DNA of 64,000 nt from Nitrosovibrio sp. Nv17. Its GTDB lineage: Bacteria; Pseudomonadota; Gammaproteobacteria; Burkholderiales; Nitrosomonadaceae. The translations under genes were made by a program, and so were the position numbers. The stretch spans positions 1 to 64,000 of the forward strand of contig NZ_FPIQ01000008.1 of NCBI RefSeq assembly GCF_900119085.1. Reading direction: 5' to 3'. Below, in pieces: positions 48,578 through 57,140 of this stretch (its first letter is position 1; every line of letters begins with the position of its first letter). Under the pieces are notes generated by a model. The model saw only the letters and a list, made by a program, of their open reading frames with translations. It was not told where the DNA came from and did not search any database.

Positions 48578-51500
48578 GCTGTCTCCTGTGGGGCGTGCGT
48601 CACGGGTTGGTGCGCAGGTTCCCGGCTGAGCCAAGTAAAGAAGAGCGGGATGAAGACGGTGGCGACGAAGGTTGCCAGCAGCATGCCGCCGAAGACGCCG
48701 GTTCCCATGGACTGGCGCGCGGCGGCACCGGCGCCGGTGGCGATGACCAGAGGGACGATGCCCAGGACGAAGGCCATGGAAGTCATGACGATGGGGCGGA
48801 ACCGCAGGCGGGCGGCCTCGGCGGCGGCCTGGGCCACGGGCATGCCTTCCCTCATCTTCTGGCTGGCGAACTCGACGATGAGGATGGCGTTCTTGGCGGC
48901 CAGGCCAATGAGGGTGATGAGGCCGACCTGGAAGTAGATGTCGTTGGGCATGCCGCGGATGAGGACGGCGAGCAGGGCACCGGCAAGGGCGAAGGGGACG
49001 GCCATGATGACGGCGAGGGGGAGCGCCCAGGTTTCGAACTGCGCGGCGAGGATGAGGAATACCATGACGATGGCGAAGCTGAAGGCGACGATGGCGGCGG
49101 AGCCGGTACGTTTTTCCTGGAAGGCCTGGGCGGTCCAGGTGATCTGATAGTTGTCGGGCAGATTCTGCGCCGCGATTTCCTCCACCAATTGGATCGCCTC
49201 CCCCGAACTCACGCCGGGCGCGCCGTTTCCCATCACCTTGGCGGCAAACAGGCCATTGTACCGCTCCAGCTGCTCCGCACCCACGACGGTGCTGATCTTG
49301 CTCAGTGCGGACATGGGCACCATTTTGCCCGATTCCGAGCGTACGTACACTCTGCCAAGATCCTCGGGCTTCATGCGGTACTCGGGCTCCGCCTGCAGTT
49401 GCACGCGGTAGGTGCGGCCGGACTTGTTGAAATCGTTGACGTAGAGGGAGCCCATGGTGCTCTGCAGGGTGGCGTAGAGGTCGGTGATCGGCACGCCCTG
49501 CGAGATCGCCTTGGCCTCGTCGACCTCGATGAAGAGCTGTGGCACGGTGGGGCGGAAGAAGGTGGCGATGCCGGTGAGGCGGGGTTCCCGGTTGAGTGCG
49601 TCGATGAAGTGGTTCACCACCTCCGACAGCTGGTGAGGATCGGCGCTGCCGCGGCTCTGCACGTAGACCTCGAAGCCGCCCGCCGTGCCCAGCCCGCGTA
49701 TGGCGGGCGGGTTGAAGGCGAGCGCGATGCCATCCGGCTGCTGCATGCCGATGCCGAAGAGCTTGTTGACGATGTCCTCCGCCGTGGTGGTGCGCTCCGA
49801 CCAGTCCTTGAAGGCGACGAAGGTGGTGGCCGAACTGGTCTTGTTGCCGCCGCCGATGAGATCGAAGCCGTTCACCACGAATTCGAAGGAGACGGCCGGG
49901 TCGTCCGCGATCGCGGCACGTACCGCTTCGGCCGTTGCGGTCGTTCTGGCCAGGGTGGCGCCATCCGGAAGTATCGTCGCAACGACCACGTACCCTTGGT
50001 CCTCTGCCGGGACGAAGCTGTCGGGAACAGTTCTGATGAGATAGGCGGCGAGGAGGATGATGCCGGCGAAGACGCAGGTGCCGATGATGCGGTGGTGCAG
50101 GGTGGTGTCGACCATGCGGAGATAAAAGCGGGTGAGGCGTGCGAAGGCGTGGTTGAAACGGCGGAAGAAAGCGGAATCGCCGTGGGTGTGGCGCAGCAGG
50201 ATGGCACACAGTGCCGGGGTGAGGGTAAGGGCGACGACGCCGGAGATGGTGACGGCGACCGCGACGGTGACGGCAAACTGGCGGTAGAGTTCGCCGGCGA
50301 TGCCGCCCATGAAGGCGACGGGGACGAACACGGCGCACAGCACCAGGACGATGGCGACGACGGCGCTGGCGACCTGGTCCATGGATTTGATGGCGGCCTT
50401 CATGGGGGAGAGTTTTTCCTCGCTCATGAGGCGCTCGATGTTTTCGAGGACGACAATGGCGTCGTCGACCACGATGCCGATGGAGAGCACCATGGCGAAA
50501 AGGGTGAGGGTATTGATGGAGAAGCCGAAGAGCCACAGGCCGGCAAAGGTCCCGACGAGGGAGATGGGGACGGCGATGAGGGGGATGAGGGTGGCGCGCC
50601 AGCTCTGGAGGAAGAGGTAGACGACGAGAATGACGAGCACCATGGCCTCGCCCAGGGTCTTGACGACCTCCCACATGGAGGCCTTCACGAACTTGCTGGT
50701 GTCGTAGGGCACGACGTAGTCCATGCCCTCCGGAAAATACTGCTTCAGCTCGTCCATTTTTTCCATCAGAGCATTTGCGGTATCGAGCGCATTCGCGCCG
50801 GGCTGCAGGAATATGGGAATGCCCGCGCCCGGCTGCCCGTTCAGGGTGGTGCGCACGTCGTAGCTCAGGGCGCCGAGTTCGATGCGGGCGACGTCCTTGA
50901 GGTGGAGGACGCCGCGAGGACCATCGGCGCGCAGGATGATGTTGCCGAACTGTTCGGGTTCGAGAAGCCTGCCCTTGGCGTTGACGGTGTAGGTCAGCTG
51001 CTGGCCGGGGAGCGCGGGTTCCTGGCCGATCTTGCCGGCGGCGTACTGGGCATTCTGAGCGCGGATGGCGGCGGCGATCTCGGTCGTGGTCACGCCCAGC
51101 TGCGCCATGCGGTCGGGGCGCAGCCAGATGCGCATGGAATAGTCCTGGCCGCCGAAGACCAGGGCGTCCCCGACCCCCTTGGTACGCTTGAGTTCATCCA
51201 CGATGTTGAGCGTGGCGTAATTGCTCAGGAACAGCGGATCGTATTTTCCCGCTTCCTTCGAAATCAGCATGAATACCAGGAGGATGTCGTTCGAGCGCTT
51301 CTCGATCTTCAGGCCGGTGCGGCGGACTTCGTCCGGCAGGCGCGGCAGGGCGATGTTGACCCGGTTGCTGGTATTGAAGGTGGCCTGATCGATGTCGGTG
51401 CCGACTTCAAAGGTGGCGGTGATGGTGAGCGTGCCGCTGGAGTCGGCGCTCGAACTGAAATACAGAAGATTGTCGACACCGCTCAGCTGCTCCTCGATGG

Positions 51501-51690
51501 GCGCGGCGACGGTCTTCGCCAGGGTCTCGGCGCTGGCACCGGGGAAGGTCGCGGTGATGAGCACGGTGGGCGGCGCGATCTGCGGATACTGGGCGATGGG
51601 CAACTGCATCGCGGCGGCCAGACCGGCCAGCACGATGACGATGGACAGCACCGAGGCAAAGATCGGCCGTGTGATGAAAAACTGGGTCAT
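48574..51690 (-). CDS. RND multidrug efflux transporter (HAE1 family), pump 2
   Basis: This 1038-residue AcrB/MexB/TtgB-type proton antiporter has the N-terminus FFITRPIFASVLSIVIVLAG, the Asp-Asp relay in GIVVDDAIVVLENIERLM and the Lys in GLAAKNAILIVEFASQK. It lies ten bases after the adaptor and overlaps the channel gene, so adaptor-pump-channel form a complete tripartite operon. A divergent TetR-family gene with an AcrR/TtgR-like operator faces the operon, so inducible expression by hydrophobic toxicants is likely. Confidence 0.96.
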   Translation of the reverse strand: MTQFFITRPIFASVLSIVIVLAGLAAAMQLPIAQYPQIAPPTVLITATFPGASAETLAKTVAAPIEEQLSGVDNLLYFSSSADSSGTLTITATFEVGTDIDQATFNTSNRVNIALPRLPDEVRRTGLKIEKRSNDILLVFMLISKEAGKYDPLFLSNYATLNIVDELKRTKGVGDALVFGGQDYSMRIWLRPDRMAQLGVTTTEIAAAIRAQNAQYAAGKIGQEPALPGQQLTYTVNAKGRLLEPEQFGNIILRADGPRGVLHLKDVARIELGALSYDVRTTLNGQPGAGIPIFLQPGANALDTANALMEKMDELKQYFPEGMDYVVPYDTSKFVKASMWEVVKTLGEAMVLVILVVYLFLQSWRATLIPLIAVPISLVGTFAGLWLFGFSINTLTLFAMVLSIGIVVDDAIVVLENIERLMSEEKLSPMKAAIKSMDQVASAVVAIVLVLCAVFVPVAFMGGIAGELYRQFAVTVAVAVTISGVVALTLTPALCAILLRHTHGDSAFFRRFNHAFARLTRFYLRMVDTTLHHRIIGTCVFAGIILLAAYLIRTVPDSFVPAEDQGYVVVATILPDGATLARTTATAEAVRAAIADDPAVSFEFVVNGFDLIGGGNKTSSATTFVAFKDWSERTTTAEDIVNKLFGIGMQQPDGIALAFNPPAIRGLGTAGGFEVYVQSRGSADPHQLSEVVNHFIDALNREPRLTGIATFFRPTVPQLFIEVDEAKAISQGVPITDLYATLQSTMGSLYVNDFNKSGRTYRVQLQAEPEYRMKPEDLGRVYVRSESGKMVPMSALSKISTVVGAEQLERYNGLFAAKVMGNGAPGVSSGEAIQLVEEIAAQNLPDNYQITWTAQAFQEKRTGSAAIVAFSFAIVMVFLILAAQFETWALPLAVIMAVPFALAGALLAVLIRGMPNDIYFQVGLITLIGLAAKNAILIVEFASQKMREGMPVAQAAAEAARLRFRPIVMTSMAFVLGIVPLVIATGAGAAARQSMGTGVFGGMLLATFVATVFIPLFFTWLSREPAHQPVTHAPQETA

Positions 51691-51700
51691 GGGGTCATTC

Positions 51701-52897
51701 TCAGCCGCGATCGCCGCTGATCTGTGCGGACGGAGGGGGTGCGGCGGATGGGTCCGCGTGTGGCTGCGGCGATACGGCCATCCCCGGACGCAGCTTGATG
51801 AGATTGTCGACGATGACCCTGTCGCCGGGCCGCAGGCCGCCCAGTATCACCCAGTCCTTGCCGATCCAATGGCCGGCTTCCACCGGGCGCACTGCGGCTT
51901 CATTGTTTTCCCCGACCACGTAGACGCTCTTTCCCAGGTCGGATGTCTGCACCGCCACCTGGGGGACGAGGAAGACACCCTCGCGCTCGCCGGTGACGAC
52001 CCGGGCACGGACGAACTGTCCCGGCAGGAGCCGGCGATCGGGATTCTCGAAGGTGGCGCGCAGCTGCTGGGTACCCAGGGTGGGATCGATCTGGCTGGCC
52101 GCGAAATTCAGCACCCCTGTCCTGTCGTATTCGGTACCGTCCGGCAGGATCAGGACGACCTGCCGCACCCCTTTCTCGGTGAGCGGCCCGCCCAATTGCG
52201 CGAGCTCGTGATCGGAAAGGCTGAAGCGCACCCAGATGGGTGACAGCTGTGCCAGGGTCGTCAGCAGGCTTTCGTTGGCTTCCACCAGGGCGCCTTCGGA
52301 AAACTGGAAGCGGCCGGAGACACCATCCACGGGAGCGGTGACGGTGGTATAGGACAGGTTGCGCTCGGCGTCGCGCACGCGCGCCTCGGCCTGCTGCAGG
52401 GCAGCTTCCATGATGGCGCGGTCCGAGACGGCGTTATCGTGTTCGCGCTGGCTGATCGCCTGGGTACCGAGCAGGTCGTGCAGCCGCTTTTCCTCACGCC
52501 TGGCTTGTTCGATGCGGGCTTTTTGCTCCACCAGCTGTGCCCGCGCCTGGGTCAGGGCGATCTCGTAGGGAACGGGATCGATCCTGAACATGGGCTGCCC
52601 TGCCCTGACTTCGGTGCCTTCTTCGTAAAGCCGTTTGAGCAGGATGCCGCCGACCCGGGGACGGATCTCGACCTCCTTGGCGCCCTCCGTCTGGGCAACG
52701 GCTTCCACGCTGATCGGCACACGGGTGGGCTGAACCTCGATCACGCTGACGGGCAGGGCCGGAGGAGCGGCTTGATCGCCTGCTCCTCCGCTGTTGTTGC
52801 AGGCTCCCAGCGCCGTAGTCACCATCAGCATGCCCGCCAGTTGTCCCCATGAGGCTCGTAGCGCCGGGATTTTTCCATTACAATTCAAGGTTTGCAT
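51701..52897 (-). CDS. RND periplasmic adaptor lipoprotein, pump 2
   Basis: This AcrA/MexA/TtgA-type membrane fusion protein has 398 residues from ATG 52897, which has GGAG five bases upstream. The lipobox LGAC ends the signal peptide. Features are EVEIRPRVGGILLKRLYEEG (lipoyl domain), the helical hairpin QAISQREHDNAVSDRAIMEAALQQAEARVRDAERNLSYTTVTAP, and a C-terminal barrel ending in a Pro-rich tail. It is the first gene of the efflux operon and is divergent from the TetR regulator. Confidence 0.94.
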   Translation of the reverse strand: MQTLNCNGKIPALRASWGQLAGMLMVTTALGACNNSGGAGDQAAPPALPVSVIEVQPTRVPISVEAVAQTEGAKEVEIRPRVGGILLKRLYEEGTEVRAGQPMFRIDPVPYEIALTQARAQLVEQKARIEQARREEKRLHDLLGTQAISQREHDNAVSDRAIMEAALQQAEARVRDAERNLSYTTVTAPVDGVSGRFQFSEGALVEANESLLTTLAQLSPIWVRFSLSDHELAQLGGPLTEKGVRQVVLILPDGTEYDRTGVLNFAASQIDPTLGTQQLRATFENPDRRLLPGQFVRARVVTGEREGVFLVPQVAVQTSDLGKSVYVVGENNEAAVRPVEAGHWIGKDWVILGGLRPGDRVIVDNLIKLRPGMAVSPQPHADPSAAPPPSAQISGDRG

Positions 52898-52980
52898 CGT
52901 TGCTCCATTTTTCCGGCCTGAGGGCGACAAGGTAGCATGGTAGTATTAAGGGAAACGCAGGGGGCTGCTCAGAATATGAT

Positions 52981-53004
52981 TGCATACATTCATGTTTGTA
53001 TGTA
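52981..53004. promoter_or_regulatory. AcrR/TtgR-like operator between efflux operon and tetR
   Basis: A 24-base imperfect palindrome with CATACA and TGTATG half-sites (52983-52988 and 52997-53002) agrees with about 19 of 24 positions of the E. coli acrAB operator as I remember it. It lies midway between the divergent adaptor and regulator genes, so the regulator probably represses both directions. Confidence 0.65.
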
Positions 53005-53048
53005 ATTATATATCACATGATTTTGCGGAGCAAATGGTCATTTGATCA

Positions 53049-53669
53049 ATGGCTAGAAAAACCAAGGAAGATACCGAACTCACCCGGCAGCATCTGATCC
53101 GGGCGGCACGCGAGGCTTTTCTCAGGCGCGGGGTCAGCCGGACGACGATGGAACACATCGCCTCCGAGGCAGGCGTCACGCGCGGTGCGATCTATTGGCA
53201 TTTCGGCAGCAAGATCGCGCTGTTCCAGGCGATGCGCGAACAGGTGCTCCTGCCGCTGATCGATCGCATGGACGATACCCTGCTGGTGGAGCGCGCCGGG
53301 GATCCGCTGGCGTCCATCGAAAGCTTTCTGTACGACATCGTCCGTACCCTGGTCGACAGCGTCGAGACGCGCGAGACGTACGAGATCATGATGATGAAGT
53401 GCGAATACGTGGACGAGTTCGCCGTGGTGCTGCAGCAGATCCTGTCCACCTGCTCGGGCATTGAGGGCAAGCTGACCCTGGCCTACGAGCGGGCCAGGAG
53501 CCACGGGCAGCTTCAGCCCGGCTATGATCCTTCGCAGTTGGCAACCGACACCCACCTGTTCTTCATCGGCCTGCTGCACATGTGGGTGAAGGATACCGAA
53601 AATGTCTGGTTTCGCCATCGGGCGACCGACCTGATCCGATCCCACATGCGCCTTCGGCGACGCGCATAA
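53049..53669 (+). CDS. TetR-family repressor of the efflux operon (AcrR/TtgR-like)
   Basis: This 206-residue protein has the N-terminal TetR helix-turn-helix (AREAFLRRGVSRTTMEHIASEAGVTRGAIYWHFGSKIALF), where the recognition helix TRGAIYWHF is typical of AcrR/TtgR. The C-terminal ligand domain is helical with HLFFIGLLHMWVKD near the end. It is divergent from the RND operon with a matching operator between them. A three-codon leader frame with its own GGAG ends four bases before the ATG. Confidence 0.92.
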   Translation: MARKTKEDTELTRQHLIRAAREAFLRRGVSRTTMEHIASEAGVTRGAIYWHFGSKIALFQAMREQVLLPLIDRMDDTLLVERAGDPLASIESFLYDIVRTLVDSVETRETYEIMMMKCEYVDEFAVVLQQILSTCSGIEGKLTLAYERARSHGQLQPGYDPSQLATDTHLFFIGLLHMWVKDTENVWFRHRATDLIRSHMRLRRRA

Positions 53670-53782
53670 GAGAGATCCGCCGCCTCCCTGCATTGTCATG
53701 CCGCGTTTGCAGGTTGGACCTCGCTGTCAAACCGGTTGCGCCGTATTCCCGCTTTTCGCATGAATGAAAGTCCGGGTAAAAT

Positions 53783-53835
53783 ATAGTTGACCAAATCGAT
53801 CAAGTATCTTATAGTTGACTAAATCAGTCATGTAT
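53783..53835 (+). promoter_or_regulatory. promoter with two tandem IscR type-1-like operators (suf operon)
   Basis: TTGACC (53787-53792) and TATAGT (53810-53815) are 17 bases apart. Two 25-base palindromic sites cover them: 53783-53807 (22 of 25 consensus positions by my count) and 53811-53835 (24 of 25). Each starts ATAGTTGAC and ends in a GTAT-type half. One covers the -35 and spacer, the other the -10 and start point, so holo-IscR should repress the whole iscR-suf unit. Confidence 0.85.
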
Positions 53836-53904
53836 TGGGAAAAATACCCTGCCTGACTGCCAGGCATTTTTGTTTTGATGGAATTCACGAGAGAGGAATC
53901 TGTC

Positions 53905-54417
53905 ATGAGACTGACAACCAAAGGACGGTTCGCGGTGACGGCTCTTCTGGATCTGGCGCTGCAGCAGGGGGCGGTACCCGTGACGCTCGCCGAGATCAGC
54001 GAGCGGCAGAAGATCTCGCTGTCGTATCTCGAACAGCTGTTCGCCAAGCTGCGGCAGCGCGCGCTGGTTGACAGCGTGCGAGGGCCGGGCGGCGGCTATC
54101 GTCTCGCCAGGGACATGGCGCAGGTATCGATCGCCGAGATCATCCTCGCGGTCGACGAGCCCATGGATTCCACCCAGTGCAACGGCAAGGAGAACTGCCT
54201 CAACGACAAGAAGTGCATGACGCACGATCTGTGGGTCAAGCTCAATGAGCTGATCTTCGATCACCTGGGCGCCATCACGCTCAAGCAGTTGGTGGACGAG
54301 CAGAGCGCGCGGCTGGCGCGGCAGGGCGGTGTGGTGCCGATCCTCGACATGCGTGGAGCGATGCCCGGGCGCGAGCGGGGGGGCATGTCGGTGGAGCACA
54401 GGTCGCTCCCGGCCTGA
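53905..54417 (+). CDS. iscR: Rrf2-family Fe-S regulator IscR (paralogue 2, suf-linked)
   Basis: This 170-residue protein begins MRLTTKGRFAVTALLDLAL. Cys92, Cys98, Cys104 and His107 match the 2Fe-2S ligands of E. coli IscR. The winged-helix segment ISLSYLEQLFAKLRQRALVDSVRGPGGGYRLA is nearly identical to that of paralogue 1 at 29032. The C-terminus is longer and Arg/Gly-rich. GAGAGGA precedes ATG 53905. It heads the suf operon, 69 bases before sufA, and is probably autoregulated through the two operators upstream. Confidence 0.95.
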   Translation: MRLTTKGRFAVTALLDLALQQGAVPVTLAEISERQKISLSYLEQLFAKLRQRALVDSVRGPGGGYRLARDMAQVSIAEIILAVDEPMDSTQCNGKENCLNDKKCMTHDLWVKLNELIFDHLGAITLKQLVDEQSARLARQGGVVPILDMRGAMPGRERGGMSVEHRSLPA

Positions 54418-54486
54418 CGGCGAGGGGATGTGCCCGATACAGTTCCATCATTCCTATATGACGGACGCGATGATGGGGATGAGGCC

Positions 54487-54828
54487 ATGGCGATAACATT
54501 GACGGAGAATGCAGCGAAGCAGATTCGGAAGCAGCTTGCCCGGCGCGGCAGGGGCGTGGGCCTGCGCGTGGGGGTGAAAAAGGTCGGCTGTTCCGGCTTT
54601 GCCTACACCTTCGACTATGCGGACGAACCAGGAGCGGACGACAGGGTGTTCGAATGCCATCACGCCAGCGTGGTGGTCGATTCCGCCAGCCTTCCATTGC
54701 TGGATGGGTCGCGTATCGATTTCGTCAGGGAAGGACTCAGCGATTCTTTCAGATTCGAGAATCCCAATGTCGACAGCACCTGCGGTTGTGGCGAGAGTTT
54801 CAGCCTGAAGGCGTCTGCGGGCACCTAG
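54487..54828 (+). CDS. sufA: A-type Fe-S carrier (IscA/SufA)
   Basis: A-type carriers deliver clusters to targets. The 113-residue protein has the three ligand cysteines Cys35 (VGCSGFAY), Cys99 and Cys101 (STCGCGESF) at the classic positions. The residue spacing matches E. coli IscA. I chose ATG 54487, giving [16 protein letters not shown] at the start; a longer frame to 54430 is rejected. It is the first structural gene of the SUF operon, so I use the suf name although the sequence alone does not separate IscA from SufA. Confidence 0.93.
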   Translation: MAITLTENAAKQIRKQLARRGRGVGLRVGVKKVGCSGFAYTFDYADEPGADDRVFECHHASVVVDSASLPLLDGSRIDFVREGLSDSFRFENPNVDSTCGCGESFSLKASAGT

Positions 54829-54916
54829 TCGACGGGCGGCGATTACGTCGCATGCCGTGGCGGGACGAGATGCCTTTCTTGAAAGTAAGTTGCATGAATC
54901 ACAGCGGAGCAACCGA

Positions 54917-56353
54917 ATGAGTGCAGTGCTACAGAATTTGGTCAACCAGCCCTACAAGCATGGGTTCGTCACCGACATCGAGTCGGACATCGCGCCCAAG
55001 GGGCTGAACGAGGAAACCATCAGGCTGATTTCGGCCAAGAAGAACGAGCCGGAATGGCTGCTGGCATTCCGCCTCGGGGCTTACCGCAAGTGGCTCGGGA
55101 TGGAGGAACCGAAGTGGTCGACCGTCAGATATCCCGAGATCGATTTCCAGGCGATCAGCTATTACTCTGCGCCCAAGCCCAGGAAAAAGCTGAACAGCAT
55201 GGATGAGGTTGATCCCGAGCTGCTGCGCACCTTCGAGAAGCTCGGCGTGCCCATGCACGAGCGCGCCGCACTTGCCGGCGTCGCCGTGGACGTGATCTTC
55301 GACAGCGTGTCGGTGGCGACGACATACAAGCAGAAACTGGCCGAGGTGGGCATCATCTTCTGCTCGATTTCTGAGGCAGTCCACATGCATCCGGATCTGG
55401 TGCGGCAGTATCTCGGCACCGTGGTGCCGGTGGGCGACAACTATTACGCGGCGCTCAATTCCGCGGTATTCACCGACGGCACGTTCTGCTTCATTCCCAA
55501 GGGGGTCAGGTGCCCGATGGATCTGTCGACCTATTTCCGCATCAACACCGAGGAATCCGGGCAGTTCGAGCGTACGCTCATCATTGCCGAGGAGGGAGCA
55601 TCGGTCTCCTATCTGGAAGGTTGCACCGCTCCCCGCTTCGATACCAACCAGCTGCACGCGGCAGTCGTCGAACTGGTGGCCTTGAATGATGCCGACATCA
55701 AGTACTCGACGGTGCAGAACTGGTATGCGGGTGACGAGAACGGCGTCGGCGGCATCTACAATTTTGTGACCAAGCGCGGCCTTGCCAAGGGCGTCAATTC
55801 GCGCATTTCCTGGACTCAGGTGGAAACGGGCTCGGCGATCACCTGGAAATATCCCTCCTGCGTGTTGCTGGGAGAGAACTCGGTCGGAGAATTCTATTCC
55901 GTGGCGGTCACCAATCACCACCAGCAGGCGGACACGGGTACCAAGATGGTGCATCTGGGACGCAACACGCGCAGTACCATCGTCAGCAAGGGCATTTCCG
56001 CCGGCCATTCGCACAACAGCTATCGTGGGCTCGTCCGGGTCGCACCGACCGCTGCCGGGGCGCGCAACTATTCGCAGTGCGATTCGATGCTGGTGGGGGA
56101 TGCGTGCAGCGCCAATACCTTTCCCTACATCCAGGTGCGCAACCACACTGCCAAGGTCGAGCATGAGGCGTCGACCTCCAAGATCGGCGAGGATCAGCTG
56201 TTCTATTTCGCGCAGCGCGGCATCGGCAATGAAGAGGCAGTATCGATGATCATCAACGGCTTCTGCAAGGATGTGTTCCAGCAGCTGCCGATGGAGTTTG
56301 CGGTCGAGGCGACCAAGCTGCTCGGCTTCAAGCTCGAGGGGAGCGTAGGATGA
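54917..56353 (+). CDS. sufB: Fe-S cluster scaffold subunit SufB
   Basis: SufB is the core scaffold of the SufBC2D complex, on which the cluster is assembled. The 478-residue product has the right-handed beta-helix core with [21 protein letters not shown], the Cys in [20 protein letters not shown], and the C-terminal [21 protein letters not shown]. The start ATG 54917 has GGAG eight bases upstream; the frame further upstream is rejected. Its stop overlaps sufC by four bases. Confidence 0.98.
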   Translation: MSAVLQNLVNQPYKHGFVTDIESDIAPKGLNEETIRLISAKKNEPEWLLAFRLGAYRKWLGMEEPKWSTVRYPEIDFQAISYYSAPKPRKKLNSMDEVDPELLRTFEKLGVPMHERAALAGVAVDVIFDSVSVATTYKQKLAEVGIIFCSISEAVHMHPDLVRQYLGTVVPVGDNYYAALNSAVFTDGTFCFIPKGVRCPMDLSTYFRINTEESGQFERTLIIAEEGASVSYLEGCTAPRFDTNQLHAAVVELVALNDADIKYSTVQNWYAGDENGVGGIYNFVTKRGLAKGVNSRISWTQVETGSAITWKYPSCVLLGENSVGEFYSVAVTNHHQQADTGTKMVHLGRNTRSTIVSKGISAGHSHNSYRGLVRVAPTAAGARNYSQCDSMLVGDACSANTFPYIQVRNHTAKVEHEASTSKIGEDQLFYFAQRGIGNEEAVSMIINGFCKDVFQQLPMEFAVEATKLLGFKLEGSVG

Positions 56354-57138
56354 TCCGTGCGGACAGCGACATAGTGCTCGAGGTGCACGGACTGCGGGCG
56401 ACCGTCAATGACATCGAGATCCTCAAGGGCATCGACCTGACGGTCAGGCGCGGTGAAATCCATGCCATCATGGGGACCAACGGCTCGGGCAAGAGCACCC
56501 TGGCGAAGGTTCTCGCCGGTCACGAGGCCTACCGGGTCACGGGGGGGTCGGTGGTGTTCGAAGGAGGCAATCTGCTCGATCTCGAGCCCGAAGCGCGTGC
56601 TCGCGCGGGTGTGTTTCTCGCATTCCAGTATCCGATCGAGATACCCGGCGTGGCCAACAGCCATTTCCTGCGCCTGGCCTACAATACCCTGCGGGCGCAG
56701 CGCGGCGAGGAGGAACTCGATCCGCTCGAATTCGAGGATTTCGTGCGCGACAAGATGAAGCTGCTCGAAATGAATCCCGATTTTCTCGATCGGGGCGTCA
56801 ATGAAGGATTCTCCGGCGGAGAGAAGAAGCGCAATGAAATCCTGCAGATGGCGTTGCTCGAGCCGCGACTGGCCATCCTGGACGAGACCGATTCCGGCCT
56901 GGATATCGACGCGCTCAGGATCGTCACCCAGGGGGTGAACCGGCTGGCAAACCGGGATAACGCGATCATTCTGGTGACGCACTACCAGAGGATGCTCAAC
57001 CACATCGTCCCTGATTATGTTCATGTCATGGAATCCGGGCGCATCGTCAAGACGGGTGAAAAGAGCCTGGCATTGGAACTCGAGACACGGGGCTACGACT
57101 GGGTCAGTGGCGAACGCCGCGCCGCGGCCGGGGTTTGA
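56350..57138 (+). CDS. sufC: Fe-S assembly ATPase SufC
   Basis: SufC is the ABC-type ATPase that drives the SufBC2D machine. The 262-residue protein has Walker [10 protein letters not shown] (residues 42-50), the Q-loop in [11 protein letters not shown], the signature [13 protein letters not shown] and Walker [13 protein letters not shown]. The ATGA overlap with sufB and the near-overlap with sufD show tight coupling. Confidence 0.98.
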   Translation: MIRADSDIVLEVHGLRATVNDIEILKGIDLTVRRGEIHAIMGTNGSGKSTLAKVLAGHEAYRVTGGSVVFEGGNLLDLEPEARARAGVFLAFQYPIEIPGVANSHFLRLAYNTLRAQRGEEELDPLEFEDFVRDKMKLLEMNPDFLDRGVNEGFSGGEKKRNEILQMALLEPRLAILDETDSGLDIDALRIVTQGVNRLANRDNAIILVTHYQRMLNHIVPDYVHVMESGRIVKTGEKSLALELETRGYDWVSGERRAAAGV

Positions 57139-57140
57139 GC

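Noticed and set aside
47114-50674. A 1186-residue minus-strand frame ending as the OprM-like channel
   Set aside because: Only the part from 48577 resembles a protein family; the first 699 residues are an out-of-frame reading of the RND gene.
48595-51720. A 1041-residue plus-strand open frame across RND pump 2
   Set aside because: Gly/Asp/Glu-rich antisense translation of the RND gene; long antisense frames are expected in G+C-rich DNA.
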